DNA of 12,068 nucleotides. Origin: JAICIG01 sp035532215 (GTDB lineage: Bacteria; Planctomycetota; Planctomycetia; Pirellulales; JAICIG01). The position numbers were made by a program, and so were the translations under genes. The stretch spans positions 1-12,068 of the forward strand of contig DATKRK010000107.1 of assembly GCA_035532215.1 (NCBI GenBank), in the 5' to 3' direction. Positions 1 to 6,077 of the stretch are shown one piece after another. The notes beneath the pieces are model-generated. The model was not told where the DNA came from. It ran no database searches and worked only from the letters and a program-made list of their open reading frames with translations. Within the stretch, counting starts at the first letter, position 1. Each line of letters starts with the position of its first letter.

Positions 1-156
1 GGGGCGCAAAGAACAACGTGAAATGGAGTCGTCGGCGCTAGAACGCAGGTGGCCGGGTTCCCTCACTAAACTAGCTCAATTACCCGCTTCAACGCGAAAT
101 CTGAAATCAAGGCCGATTTATACAAACCGCGCGGTGCGCTCTCGCAGTCGGCCGGT

Positions 157-1140
157 TCAGTCGCCGAAACCGTGCGGGTGGGTCGAGTGCCAGCGCCAGG
201 CCGTTTCGACGATCGCATCCAGCTCCGGGTATTGCGGCCGCCAATCCAACACGGCTTGCGCCCGGCTCGAATCGGCGACCAGCTCCGGCGGATCGCCGGG
301 GCGACGCGGGCCGATTTCGACGGCGATCGGCCGGCCGCTGATGCGCCGGCAGGCATCGATCACCTGCCGCACGCTTTGCCCGCGGCCCGTGCCCAGGTTG
401 AGCTGCAACCCGCGGCCCGGCTCGAGCCGTTCGAGCGCCTTGAGGTGGGCGGCGGCCAGGTCGTCGACGTGGATGTAGTCGCGGATGCAGGTTCCGTCGG
501 GCGTCGGGTAGTCGTCGCCGAAGATCGTGATTCGCTCGCGCTGGCCGAGCGCGACCTGCAACACGATTGGAATCAGGTGCGACTCGGGCGTGTGGTCCTC
601 GCCCAGGTCGCCTTCGGGGCTGGCGCCGGCGGCGTTGAAATAACGCAATGCGGCGTAGGCCAGGCCATAAGCTTGGGCGTAATCGGCCAAAGCCCGTTCG
701 ATCACCAGTTTGGCGAAACCGTAGGGATTGATCGGCTGCTGCGGCTCGTCTTCGGTAATCGGGATGCGCTTGGCTTCGCCGTAAGTGGCCGTCGTGCTGG
801 AAAACACGATCTTCGCCACGCCGGCGGCGCGCATCGCCTCCAGCAGCGAGAGGCTGGCGACCACGTTGTTCTGGTAATACTTGGCCGGGTCGGCCACCGA
901 CTCGCCCACCAGGGCAAAGGCCGCGAAGTGCATCACCGCTTCGATCCGCCGCTCTTGCAGCGTCGCGGTCAGCCGTTGGCGGTCAGCCAGTTCGCCCTCG
1001 ATCAACTTGCCGGCGGGGACGGCCGAGCGGCGCCCTTGCGAGAGATTGTCGTAGACCCAGACTTCATGCCCCGCGCGGGAAAGCAGCCGCACGGCATGGC
1101 TGCCGATATAACCGGCGCCGCCGGTAACGAGGATATTCAT
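157..1140 (-). CDS. galE: UDP-glucose 4-epimerase
   Basis: Interconverts UDP-glucose and UDP-galactose in the cytoplasm, using tightly bound NAD; it serves galactose use and the supply of sugars for polysaccharides. The product is 327 residues from the ATG at 1140, close to the usual ~335-340. The N-terminus begins with a Rossmann fold, MNILVTGGAGYIGSH, carrying the GxxGxxG dinucleotide motif (residues 7-13). The short-chain dehydrogenase/reductase catalytic elements are SSTTATYG (about 114-121) and NPYGFAK, with the catalytic Tyr140 and Lys144. YFNAAGASPEG and the C-terminal substrate-binding stretch RPGDPPELVAD are typical GalE signatures. A TTG three codons upstream is also in frame, but the ATG places the first beta strand in the usual position. 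There is no clear Shine-Dalgarno. The gene diverges from xerD across a 268-bp gap. Downstream bases 1-156 show nothing I can assign. Confidence 0.95.
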   Translation of the reverse strand: MNILVTGGAGYIGSHAVRLLSRAGHEVWVYDNLSQGRRSAVPAGKLIEGELADRQRLTATLQERRIEAVMHFAAFALVGESVADPAKYYQNNVVASLSLLEAMRAAGVAKIVFSSTTATYGEAKRIPITEDEPQQPINPYGFAKLVIERALADYAQAYGLAYAALRYFNAAGASPEGDLGEDHTPESHLIPIVLQVALGQRERITIFGDDYPTPDGTCIRDYIHVDDLAAAHLKALERLEPGRGLQLNLGTGRGQSVRQVIDACRRISGRPIAVEIGPRRPGDPPELVADSSRAQAVLDWRPQYPELDAIVETAWRWHSTHPHGFGD

Positions 1141-1281
1141 GTTTCGCAATTGGGCGTGGAAGTAAAGTTTGACGGCAGGTTTATGCGGCCTTTGTAGTTT
1201 ACGTCAACTTCTGCCCGGATTTCAGCCGAAATCATCGTCGAGGCGCCCCGAGGGCGTAAGAATCGGTCCGCGCGGTTGGTT

Positions 1282-1372
1282 CTGTAGGGAACGCCCTCCG
1301 TGGCGTTCCGTGAAAACCAGAAATCGCGTCGATTCGCGCATCTCGGAACGCCACGGAGGGCGTTCCCTACAG
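1282..1372. repeat. 29-bp perfect inverted repeat in the galE-xerD gap
   Basis: Arms at 1282-1310 and 1344-1372 are perfect reverse complements of 29 bp, starting CTGTAGGGAACGCCC and ending GGCGTTCCG, with a 33-bp spacer. The arm itself has partial internal symmetry (GGAACGCC / GGCGTTCC), so alternative smaller hairpins can form. It lies between two divergently transcribed genes and does not match a terminator for either. The likely explanation is a dispersed REP/MITE-like palindromic element of the host genome. Confidence 0.85.
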
Positions 1373-1408
1373 GCTTTTCAGCGAACGTCTACTTACGCCC
1401 GCCCCCCG

Positions 1409-2344
1409 ATGATCCGACGGCACAAAAAGACCGAGATCGAACCGCCCGCTAGCCAGGCCGAGCATCCTTGGGCGACGAGCTTTGCCGATTATCTGCGCAG
1501 CGAATGCCACCTGGCCGACAACACGGTGGCCGCTTATCGCCGCGATCTGCGGCGGTTTTACGATTGGCTGGGCGAACGGCGGATTCCCAAGCTCGACGTT
1601 CGCGAACTGGCCGACTACGCCGGCTGGCTGCACGCCCAGAAGCTGGCGCCGGCGAGCCTGGCCCGGCATCTGGTCTCGCTCAAGCTGTTCTTTCGCTATT
1701 TGCAGCTCGAAGGCGTGCTCGTCGACAACCCGGTCGAGTTGCTCGGCAGCCAGAAGCTGTGGCAACGCGTGCCCGAAGTGCTCTCGCCGGAAATGGTCGA
1801 CAAGCTGCTGGCGGCCCCGCGAAAAATCGAACCGTGCTGGCGTCGCGACCGGGCGATGCTCGAACTGCTCTACGCCACCGGCTGCCGGGCCTCGGAATTG
1901 TCGAACCTCGAAACGCGCGACGTGCATCTCGACGCCGGTCATTGCCTCTGTCACGGCAAAGGCGACAAGCAGCGACTCGTGCCGCTGGGCAAACGGGCCG
2001 TGGCCGCAATCCAGGAATATCTAGAGCACGAGCGGTCGCAACTGGCCGCCCGCAGTTCTGCCGCGCCCGGCTGGCTGTTGCTCTCGCGGCGCGGCCTGCG
2101 CTTGCGCCGCGAGCGGATCTGGGAACTGATCAAGTATTACGCCAAGCGGGCCGGCGCGCCCGACACCATCAGCCCACACACCTTGCGGCACAGCTTCGCC
2201 ACGCACGTGTTGGCCGGCGGGGCCGATCTGCGACACGTGCAAGAGATGCTCGGCCACGCCAGCATCTCGACGACGCAGATTTACACGCACGTCGACCAGG
2301 CCCGGCTGAAGGCGATCCACAAGCAGTTCCACCCGCGCGCGTAG
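1409..2344 (+). CDS. xerD: Site-specific tyrosine recombinase XerD
   Basis: Chromosome-dimer resolution recombinase, expected to act with XerC at the dif site under control of FtsK. The product is 311 residues, near the family's usual ~300. An N-terminal SAM-like core-binding domain (about residues 20-110) contains HLADNTVAAYRRDLRRF. The catalytic domain has every active-site residue: Arg160 (TGCRASEL), Lys184 (GKGDKQRLVPLG), His257 and Arg260 (HTLRH), His283 (LGHASISTTQ) and nucleophile Tyr292 (IYTHV). The ending KQFHPRA favours XerD over XerC. The reading frame stays open for 80 codons upstream, but that part crosses the palindrome and is low complexity. The ATG at 1409 gives a standard N-terminus; no Shine-Dalgarno is visible. 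Palindromic repeats flank the gene on both sides. It looks like the housekeeping recombinase, not a mobile-element integrase. Confidence 0.92.
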   Translation: MIRRHKKTEIEPPASQAEHPWATSFADYLRSECHLADNTVAAYRRDLRRFYDWLGERRIPKLDVRELADYAGWLHAQKLAPASLARHLVSLKLFFRYLQLEGVLVDNPVELLGSQKLWQRVPEVLSPEMVDKLLAAPRKIEPCWRRDRAMLELLYATGCRASELSNLETRDVHLDAGHCLCHGKGDKQRLVPLGKRAVAAIQEYLEHERSQLAARSSAAPGWLLLSRRGLRLRRERIWELIKYYAKRAGAPDTISPHTLRHSFATHVLAGGADLRHVQEMLGHASISTTQIYTHVDQARLKAIHKQFHPRA

Positions 2345-2385
2345 ATTGCTTGATGGCCGTTTGGGCATCGTCATTCAACGCGGTT

Positions 2386-2639
2386 TCGCCCCTGACGGGG
2401 CTGACAACGACTTTGGGCGCTAGCGTCCCAGGGGCTTTCGCCCCTGGCTACATTCTGTCGCCGCTACGCGGCTGGCTTTCCCATCAAGCGGCGGGTCGGC
2501 CAGCGTCTTTCCGATGGAGGCGAGCGAGCACTGCAGGCAACCTGTGGATTAGTCCCGTAGGGACGAAAGGCTGTAGCCAGGGGCGCGAGCCCCTGGGCTC
2601 CTGTCAAAACCGATCGGTTGTCAGCCCCGTAAGGGGCGA
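2386..2639. repeat. Nested palindromic repeat cluster downstream of xerD
   Basis: This 254-bp non-coding block is built from small palindromes in inverted order. The outer arms 2386-2408 and 2617-2639 match as reverse complements at 22 of 23 positions (core GGGGCTGACAAC). The inner arms 2428-2452 and 2572-2596 match at 23 of 25 (core CCCCTGGCTACA). Each inner arm is itself a hairpin, CCAGGGGC / GCCCCTGG. Smaller hairpins lie between: GCCGC-TAC-GCGGC near 2459-2472 and GTCCC-GTA-GGGAC at 2552-2564. Bases 2640-2871 up to the next gene show nothing else I can assign. The block looks like a dispersed REP-type element; part of it could end xerD transcription. Confidence 0.8.
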
Positions 2640-2871
2640 TACCAACGCGGTGCAATCGGCTTTTGGGAAGTTATTCAATCCTCGATGCTTAATCACACAG
2701 GCGATTCGCTCGTCAACGCGCAACTGGCAAGCGGTTAGGCTATCGGTATGAAAGTCGGCAGAGGTCTGCACGTCTACATGCTAAAACGAGCGGGCCAGTG
2801 GCAAGCCCCGGCGCCAGCTGCATGCCGCGACGGGCAACAACCCTTCCTCTGCGAGCCGGAAGACCAATCTA

Positions 2872-3356
2872 ATGACTACCCGTCGCCGCTGGCTTCAGTT
2901 TTCGTTGCGGGGGTTTTTCATACTGCTCACTGCTTTCGCAATCGGGCTTGGCTGGAAAGTCGAACGAGCACGAAAACGAGGACGGGCAATTGAGGCGATC
3001 GTAGCGTCAGGAGGCACCGTGCAGTACGACAACTTGGCACTCCAGCTAACCCCGGCTCTACTTAAGAATTCGACGTCAACCACTTTTGGATTGACTTGAA
3101 AGCTTTCCCCGTCAGCGTCGTTTTAGGGGGAGACATTCGCCTTGACGACACGACGGGCTCGACACTATCGGATGTCTACGGCCTAAAGAGAATCGATATC
3201 TTCGACGCCTGCAGCGACGCCGATTTGCGTTATCTCTATGGGGTCAACGATGACTGCGAAATAGCATTGCAGAACGCTAAAGTGTCGCACGCCGGAGTAC
3301 GCGAGCTAAAACGCAGGCTGCCGCGTGCGAAGATAACCTACTTCGTGAGACGCTAA
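2872..3356 (+). pseudogene. Small membrane-anchored protein gene split by a frameshift (LRR-tail type)
   Basis: Two adjoining reading frames appear to be one gene. The first (2872-3099) starts MTTRRRWLQFSLRGFF and has a single transmembrane helix (about residues 8-27, FSLRGFFILLTAFAIGLGW) followed by basic residues and AIVASGGTVQYDN. This N-terminus is common in short planctomycete membrane proteins, many of which carry leucine-rich repeats. The second frame is open from a stop at 3063-3065 to TAA at 3354-3356. Its end, VSHAGVRELKRRLPRAKI, resembles the terminal repeat of such LRR proteins. Re-reading one base near 3066 (a -1 shift) joins ALLK to EFDVNHFWIDLKAFP and gives a continuous product of about 161 residues. 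The cause is probably a one-base deletion or a sequencing error. The function is unknown. Confidence 0.6.
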
Positions 3357-3453
3357 ATCGGGGCGGCCCGCCCGCTTTCTGTGTAGCACAGTGGCGCTGG
3401 CGAACTGCGGCTTCTCGCCTAAAGTCAAACTCTCAACGCCCCCCAGTCTAACA

Positions 3454-3471
3454 CGGAGGCTGACGCCTCCG
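3454..3471. repeat. Short palindrome downstream of the rhodanese gene
   Basis: A perfect hairpin, CGGAGGC-TGAC-GCCTCCG, with 7-bp arms. It sits 17 bp past the rhodanese stop on the minus strand. No run of U follows it on that strand, so it is at best a weak terminator. It more likely belongs to the same class of dispersed palindromes seen elsewhere in the window. The surrounding gap 3357-3488 holds no gene I can support. Confidence 0.6.
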
Positions 3472-3488
3472 GCTCGCCGGGCAAACGG

Positions 3489-3866
3489 CTACGGCGTCCC
3501 TTCCAGCGGCAGGCCGGCTTCGCGCCAACTGCGGAACCCGCCGGCCATCGAAAGGACGTTGACGTAGCCCATCTTCTGCAGGTTGTCGGCGGCCAGGACC
3601 GAGCGAAAACCGCCGCCACAATAGAGCACGATTTCGACGCCGGTGTCGGGAATGTGCGTTTCGATATCGCGCTCGATGACCCCTTTGCCCAGGTGGATCG
3701 CACTCGGCAGACGCCCTTGCTCCCATTCGCTGAATTCGCGCACGTCCACGAGCCGGAAAGACCCTCCGCTGCGGACCTTGGCATGCACTTCCGCCACGGT
3801 AATCTCGCGAACCCGCGGCATGACGTCTTCGACGAGCTTCGAAAACCGAGGTGCGTGCTTGGCCAT
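3489..3866 (-). CDS. Single-domain rhodanese-like protein
   Basis: Predicted cytoplasmic sulfurtransferase of the rhodanese fold, moving sulfane sulfur through a persulfide on the active-site cysteine. The product is 125 residues, a single domain. It has the conserved LVDVREFSEWEQGRLPSAIHL (about 39-59), the active loop CGGGFR with Cys83 and Arg88, and the C-terminal MAGGFRSWREAGLPLEG signature. The catalytic Cys is present, so it should be active. The natural acceptor cannot be told. The frame is open five codons further upstream, but a good Shine-Dalgarno (GGAGG, 8 nt before the ATG at 3866) settles the start at MAKHAPRF. The next gene on this strand, a hydroxyacid dehydrogenase, ends 139 bp upstream with a palindrome in between, so the two are probably not tightly coupled. 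Confidence 0.88.
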   Translation of the reverse strand: MAKHAPRFSKLVEDVMPRVREITVAEVHAKVRSGGSFRLVDVREFSEWEQGRLPSAIHLGKGVIERDIETHIPDTGVEIVLYCGGGFRSVLAADNLQKMGYVNVLSMAGGFRSWREAGLPLEGTP

Positions 3867-3886
3867 GAGACGAACCTCCATTCTGC

Positions 3887-3942
3887 GGAGGGCCGGGCGC
3901 CCTCGCCCGGCGATGCCGGACGGGCGAGGCGCCCGTCCCTCC
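3887..3942. repeat. GC-rich imperfect palindrome upstream of the rhodanese gene
   Basis: Arms 3887-3911 and 3916-3942 pair along almost their whole length. The shared pieces are GGAGGG, CGGGCGCC and TCGCCCG, interrupted by one mismatch and one bulged base. The palindrome lies immediately 5' of the rhodanese Shine-Dalgarno and downstream of the dehydrogenase stop. It has no U-tract on either strand, so it is more likely a dispersed repeat than a terminator. Confidence 0.65.
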
Positions 3943-4005
3943 TATTTTCATTTGGCGGGGCGACCGCCAGTCATGTCGCTCGGTGAAAAGGCAGCCGCCG
4001 ACGAA

Positions 4006-4989
4006 TTAACGCCGGCCGTTGCGGCGCACTGCCCAAACGTCGGGATTCAACAGGTGCGTCGGCTGTTCGTTGCGCAAGACTTGCAAGGTTTGCGAAATCG
4101 CCCCTTCCCACATCCGCTGGCGACCGGCGGGCGAGGGACCGGCCAGGTGCGGCGTGGCGATCACGTCGTCGCGAGCGAGCAACGGATGATCGGCCGGCGG
4201 CGGCTCGCAGTCGAACACGTCGAGCCCCGCCCCGCTCAGCCGCCCGTTTTCCAGGGCCTCGAGCAGCGCCCGCTCGTCGACCAGCGCGCCGCGCGCCGCG
4301 TTAATCAGGTAAGCTCCCGGCTTCATCAGCGACAGCCGTTCGGCGTTGATCAAATGCCGCGTCTCCGCCGTCGCCGGCACGTGCAGCGAGACGACGTCCG
4401 CTTCGCTCAACAGCGATTCGAGCGAAGCCGCCAGTTCCACGCCCATTTCGGCGGTCCGAGCGGGCGACACGAACGGATCGTAAGCGGCGACCGACATGCC
4501 CAGCGCCTTGGCGACCAGAGCGACCCGCGCGCCAATGCGGCCCAGGCCCACCAGGCCCAGGCGGCGGCCGTATAATTCCAGGCCGTAGTAGCCGCTGATG
4601 TGGTCCGCCGCCGGCTGCTCGCGCATCGCCCGGTTGTAACGCTTCAACTGCTTGGCCGCGGCCAGCATCAAGGCCACCGCGTGCTCGGCGGTCGAGATGG
4701 TCGGGGCGTCGGGCGTGTAACAGACGCAGATGCCGCGCGCCGTCGCTTCGGGGACCGAAATGTTGTCGTAGCCGACGCCGGTGCGGGCGATGACCTTGAG
4801 CGCCGGCGCCCGGTCCATCAAGGCGCCGTCGTAAATGATTTTCGCCGAGGCGACGATCCCTTCAGCCTCGGCAATCTCCGCCAACGGGTCGCTCGACGCG
4901 TCGCCGGCAAACCCCAACGGACGGGCCAGTCCCTCGACTAAATGTGCGTGCTCGTGCGGCAGCTTGCGTTCGAACCAAATCTTGTACAT
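4006..4989 (-). CDS. D-isomer-specific 2-hydroxyacid dehydrogenase, NAD-dependent
   Basis: Interconverts a D-2-hydroxyacid and its 2-oxoacid with NAD(H). The exact substrate (3-phosphoglycerate, glycerate/glyoxylate or another) cannot be read from sequence. From ATG 4989 the product is 327 residues. The substrate-binding region has ARTGVGYDNI (about 68-77). The inserted Rossmann domain has GLVGLGRIG (145-153), with Asp171 in AAYDP where NAD-preferring enzymes carry an acidic residue. The catalytic triad is complete: Arg233 (NAARGALVDE), Glu262 (DVFDCEPP) and His281 (ATPHLAGP). There is no C-terminal ACT regulatory domain, so it is not a long-form SerA. The frame is open to 5052, but MYKIWFERKL at 4989 is the more natural N-terminus. 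glnB lies 128 bp upstream on the same strand, so co-transcription is possible but not shown. Confidence 0.9.
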   Translation of the reverse strand: MYKIWFERKLPHEHAHLVEGLARPLGFAGDASSDPLAEIAEAEGIVASAKIIYDGALMDRAPALKVIARTGVGYDNISVPEATARGICVCYTPDAPTISTAEHAVALMLAAAKQLKRYNRAMREQPAADHISGYYGLELYGRRLGLVGLGRIGARVALVAKALGMSVAAYDPFVSPARTAEMGVELAASLESLLSEADVVSLHVPATAETRHLINAERLSLMKPGAYLINAARGALVDERALLEALENGRLSGAGLDVFDCEPPPADHPLLARDDVIATPHLAGPSPAGRQRMWEGAISQTLQVLRNEQPTHLLNPDVWAVRRNGRR

Positions 4990-5099
4990 GGCCTCGAAGG
5001 TAACGCTGGGCTGCAGCATGTGCAAGGGTTTGTTTGCGGCCCCTAGACGCAAGATCTCAGTGTGACGCGCCTCGATCGCGGCGATTGCCGTCGAGCGTG

Positions 5100-5127
5100 A
5101 CGGTTAAATCGCTACGGTTAAATCGCT
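5100..5127. repeat. 14-bp tandem duplication over the glnB stop codon
   Basis: Two exact adjacent copies of ACGGTTAAATCGCT (5100-5113 and 5114-5127). The right-hand copy contains the last codons and the TAA stop of glnB on the minus strand. The left-hand copy lies just after the stop. This is most simply a replication-slippage duplication that left the protein unchanged. Confidence 0.85.
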
Positions 5128-5465
5128 TCGGCGCCTCGTTCTCCGGTGCGAATGCGGATGCAATCGTCGAGCGGCAGCACGAAGATTTTGCCGTCGCCAA
5201 TTTCGCCGGAAGTCCCAGAGCGGCCGCCCTTGATGATGGCTTCGATGGTCGGTTCGACGAAATCTTCGTTGACCGCGATCTGTAACTGCACTTTGCGGAG
5301 CAGGTTTACCGAGAACTCGTGGCCGCGATAGACCTCGGTATGCCCCTTTTGGCGGCCAAAGCCCTGCACGTCCATGACCGTCAGCCGAAAGACTTCGACT
5401 TCGGTCAAGGCCGCCTTGACGGCTTCCAAACGGCTGGGCTGGATGATGGCAATAATCAACTTCAT
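5118..5465 (-). CDS. glnB: PII nitrogen regulatory protein
   Basis: Trimeric PII signal protein that senses ATP/ADP and 2-oxoglutarate and binds targets such as ammonium channels, NtrB-type kinases, adenylyltransferase or acetyl-CoA carboxylase. The product is 115 residues, against 112 in E. coli GlnB. The T-loop GFGRQKGHTEVYRGHEFSV (about 35-53) keeps Gln39 and Tyr46, but residue 51, the tyrosine uridylylated in enterobacteria, is Phe. The B-loop region GGRSGTSGEIGDGKIF carries three extra residues relative to E. coli; Lys93 corresponds to E. coli Lys90. The C-terminal RIRTGERGAEAI is the standard C-loop signature, with Arg104 and Arg106. No glnA or amtB lies beside it. There is no Shine-Dalgarno, but a sigma-70-like promoter lies about 30 bp upstream. 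glnK is an equally possible name. Confidence 0.9.
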   Translation of the reverse strand: MKLIIAIIQPSRLEAVKAALTEVEVFRLTVMDVQGFGRQKGHTEVYRGHEFSVNLLRKVQLQIAVNEDFVEPTIEAIIKGGRSGTSGEIGDGKIFVLPLDDCIRIRTGERGAEAI

Positions 5466-5495
5466 GGGGGCGCTCGCGGCGGAGGGTTGAGGTTG

Positions 5496-5524
5496 ATCGT
5501 AGCCCGCCCGGCGAAAGCCCTCAA
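5496..5524 (-). promoter_or_regulatory. Candidate sigma-70 promoter of glnB
   Basis: Read on the minus strand: -35 TTGAGG, a 17-nt spacer, then -10 TACGAT. Both hexamers match the consensus at four of six positions. Transcription would start about 20-25 nt before the glnB ATG. I saw no sigma-54 (-24/-12) element here, although those often drive PII genes. The call rests on the motif alone. Confidence 0.4.
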
Positions 5525-5621
5525 GTCCTCATCTTCCGATTTGGGGTCCGCTGGGCATCAAGCGGCGCGAAACGCATCGCAGGAACACGTAACGCCAATG
5601 CCGACGCAGAAAGAATGTCGA

Positions 5622-5857
5622 GGCGGCAAGAAAGCCGCCGACTTGGAAAGAAAGAACGCCCCGACTTGGGTGGGCTAGGCGGAGCGTCCACCCAAGTCGC
5701 TGGGGCATCCTTCTGGCCCAGGCAAGAGCCAAAGTTTCCAAGAGCATCTGCAAGACTCGCCCGTGCTCTCCACGGCAGCCAGTTCCTACTGCCGCTTCGC
5801 ATCACAGGCGAGGGAGGGTATTGCAAGCTGCGTGCCAGGGAGCGAGCAGCCCTGGCA
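5622..5857. repeat. Three stem-loops in the porin-glnB intergenic region
   Basis: Three perfect stems lie in this non-coding stretch. They are GGCGGC / GCCGCC (5622-5627, 5634-5639), a 12-bp stem CGACTTGGGTGG (5662-5673 with 5688-5699, 14-nt loop) and TGCCAGGG / CCCTGGCA (5833-5840, 5850-5857). The middle stem can be extended by a flanking GCCC/GGGC pairing. No coding frame here has recognisable content, on either strand. The whole gap 5466-6077 contains only these stems, the glnB promoter and the two terminators. Confidence 0.6.
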
Positions 5858-5896
5858 AGATTCCCTCTCATCTCCAGTTCGGCAAGCGACTTGCAT

Positions 5897-5928
5897 AAAA
5901 AAACCGGCTCGTGCAAAGACGCGAGCCG
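5897..5928 (-). terminator. Second intrinsic terminator downstream of the porin
   Basis: On the minus strand a stem CGGCTCG / CGAGCCG (5922-5928 with 5905-5911, 10-nt loop) is followed by a run of seven T (5903-5897). It lies about 70 bp beyond the main porin terminator. It is either a back-up terminator or the end of a short separate transcript that starts between the two. Confidence 0.65.
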
Positions 5929-5956
5929 CCGCGAAGAGTCGGCGGTTCGTGCTTGC

Positions 5957-5978
5957 CGCGTCGGCGCCCGCCGACGCG
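5957..5978. repeat. 10-bp perfect stem between the two terminators
   Basis: CGCGTCGGCG, a 2-nt centre CC, then CGCCGACGCG: a perfect inverted repeat of 10 bp (in practice a loop of four or more). A further stem CCGCCG / CGGCGG lies beside it at about 5926-5945. Together with the terminators this makes four stems in about 150 bp. Confidence 0.6.
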
Positions 5979-6000
5979 CAACTAGGCAGTTGTGACCCTA

Positions 6001-6047
6001 AGAAAACAAAAAAACCGGCATCGCCTGCAAGCAGGCGATGCCGGTTT
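6001..6047 (-). terminator. Rho-independent terminator of the porin gene
   Basis: A perfect 17-bp inverted repeat (6012-6028 with 6031-6047; core CCGGCATCGCCTGC) is followed on the minus strand by TTTTTTTGTTTTCT (6014-6001). It starts 31 bp after the porin stop codon. This is the strongest terminator in the window and fits a highly expressed outer-membrane protein. Confidence 0.9.
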
Positions 6048-6077
6048 GCGCTTCGTTCGAGGGGAATCCCAGAGAGA

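Noticed and set aside
172..1197. Long open frame on the plus strand opposite galE (341 codons)
   Set aside because: It is the antisense shadow of a well-supported GC-rich gene; its product has no recognisable motif and is rich in Arg, Ala, Gly and Val.
1468..2751. 427-codon plus-strand frame overlapping xerD and the repeat block
   Set aside because: It is an out-of-frame reading of xerD that continues into palindromic repeats, and it has low-complexity Arg/Ala content.
3643..4575. 310-codon plus-strand frame opposite the rhodanese and dehydrogenase genes
   Set aside because: Antisense to two genes with complete active sites; no domain content of its own.
5521..5916. Minus-strand frames of 74-131 codons in the porin-glnB gap
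   Set aside because: They run through stem-loops and up to a terminator T-run, have no ribosome-binding site, and their products are unlike any family I know.
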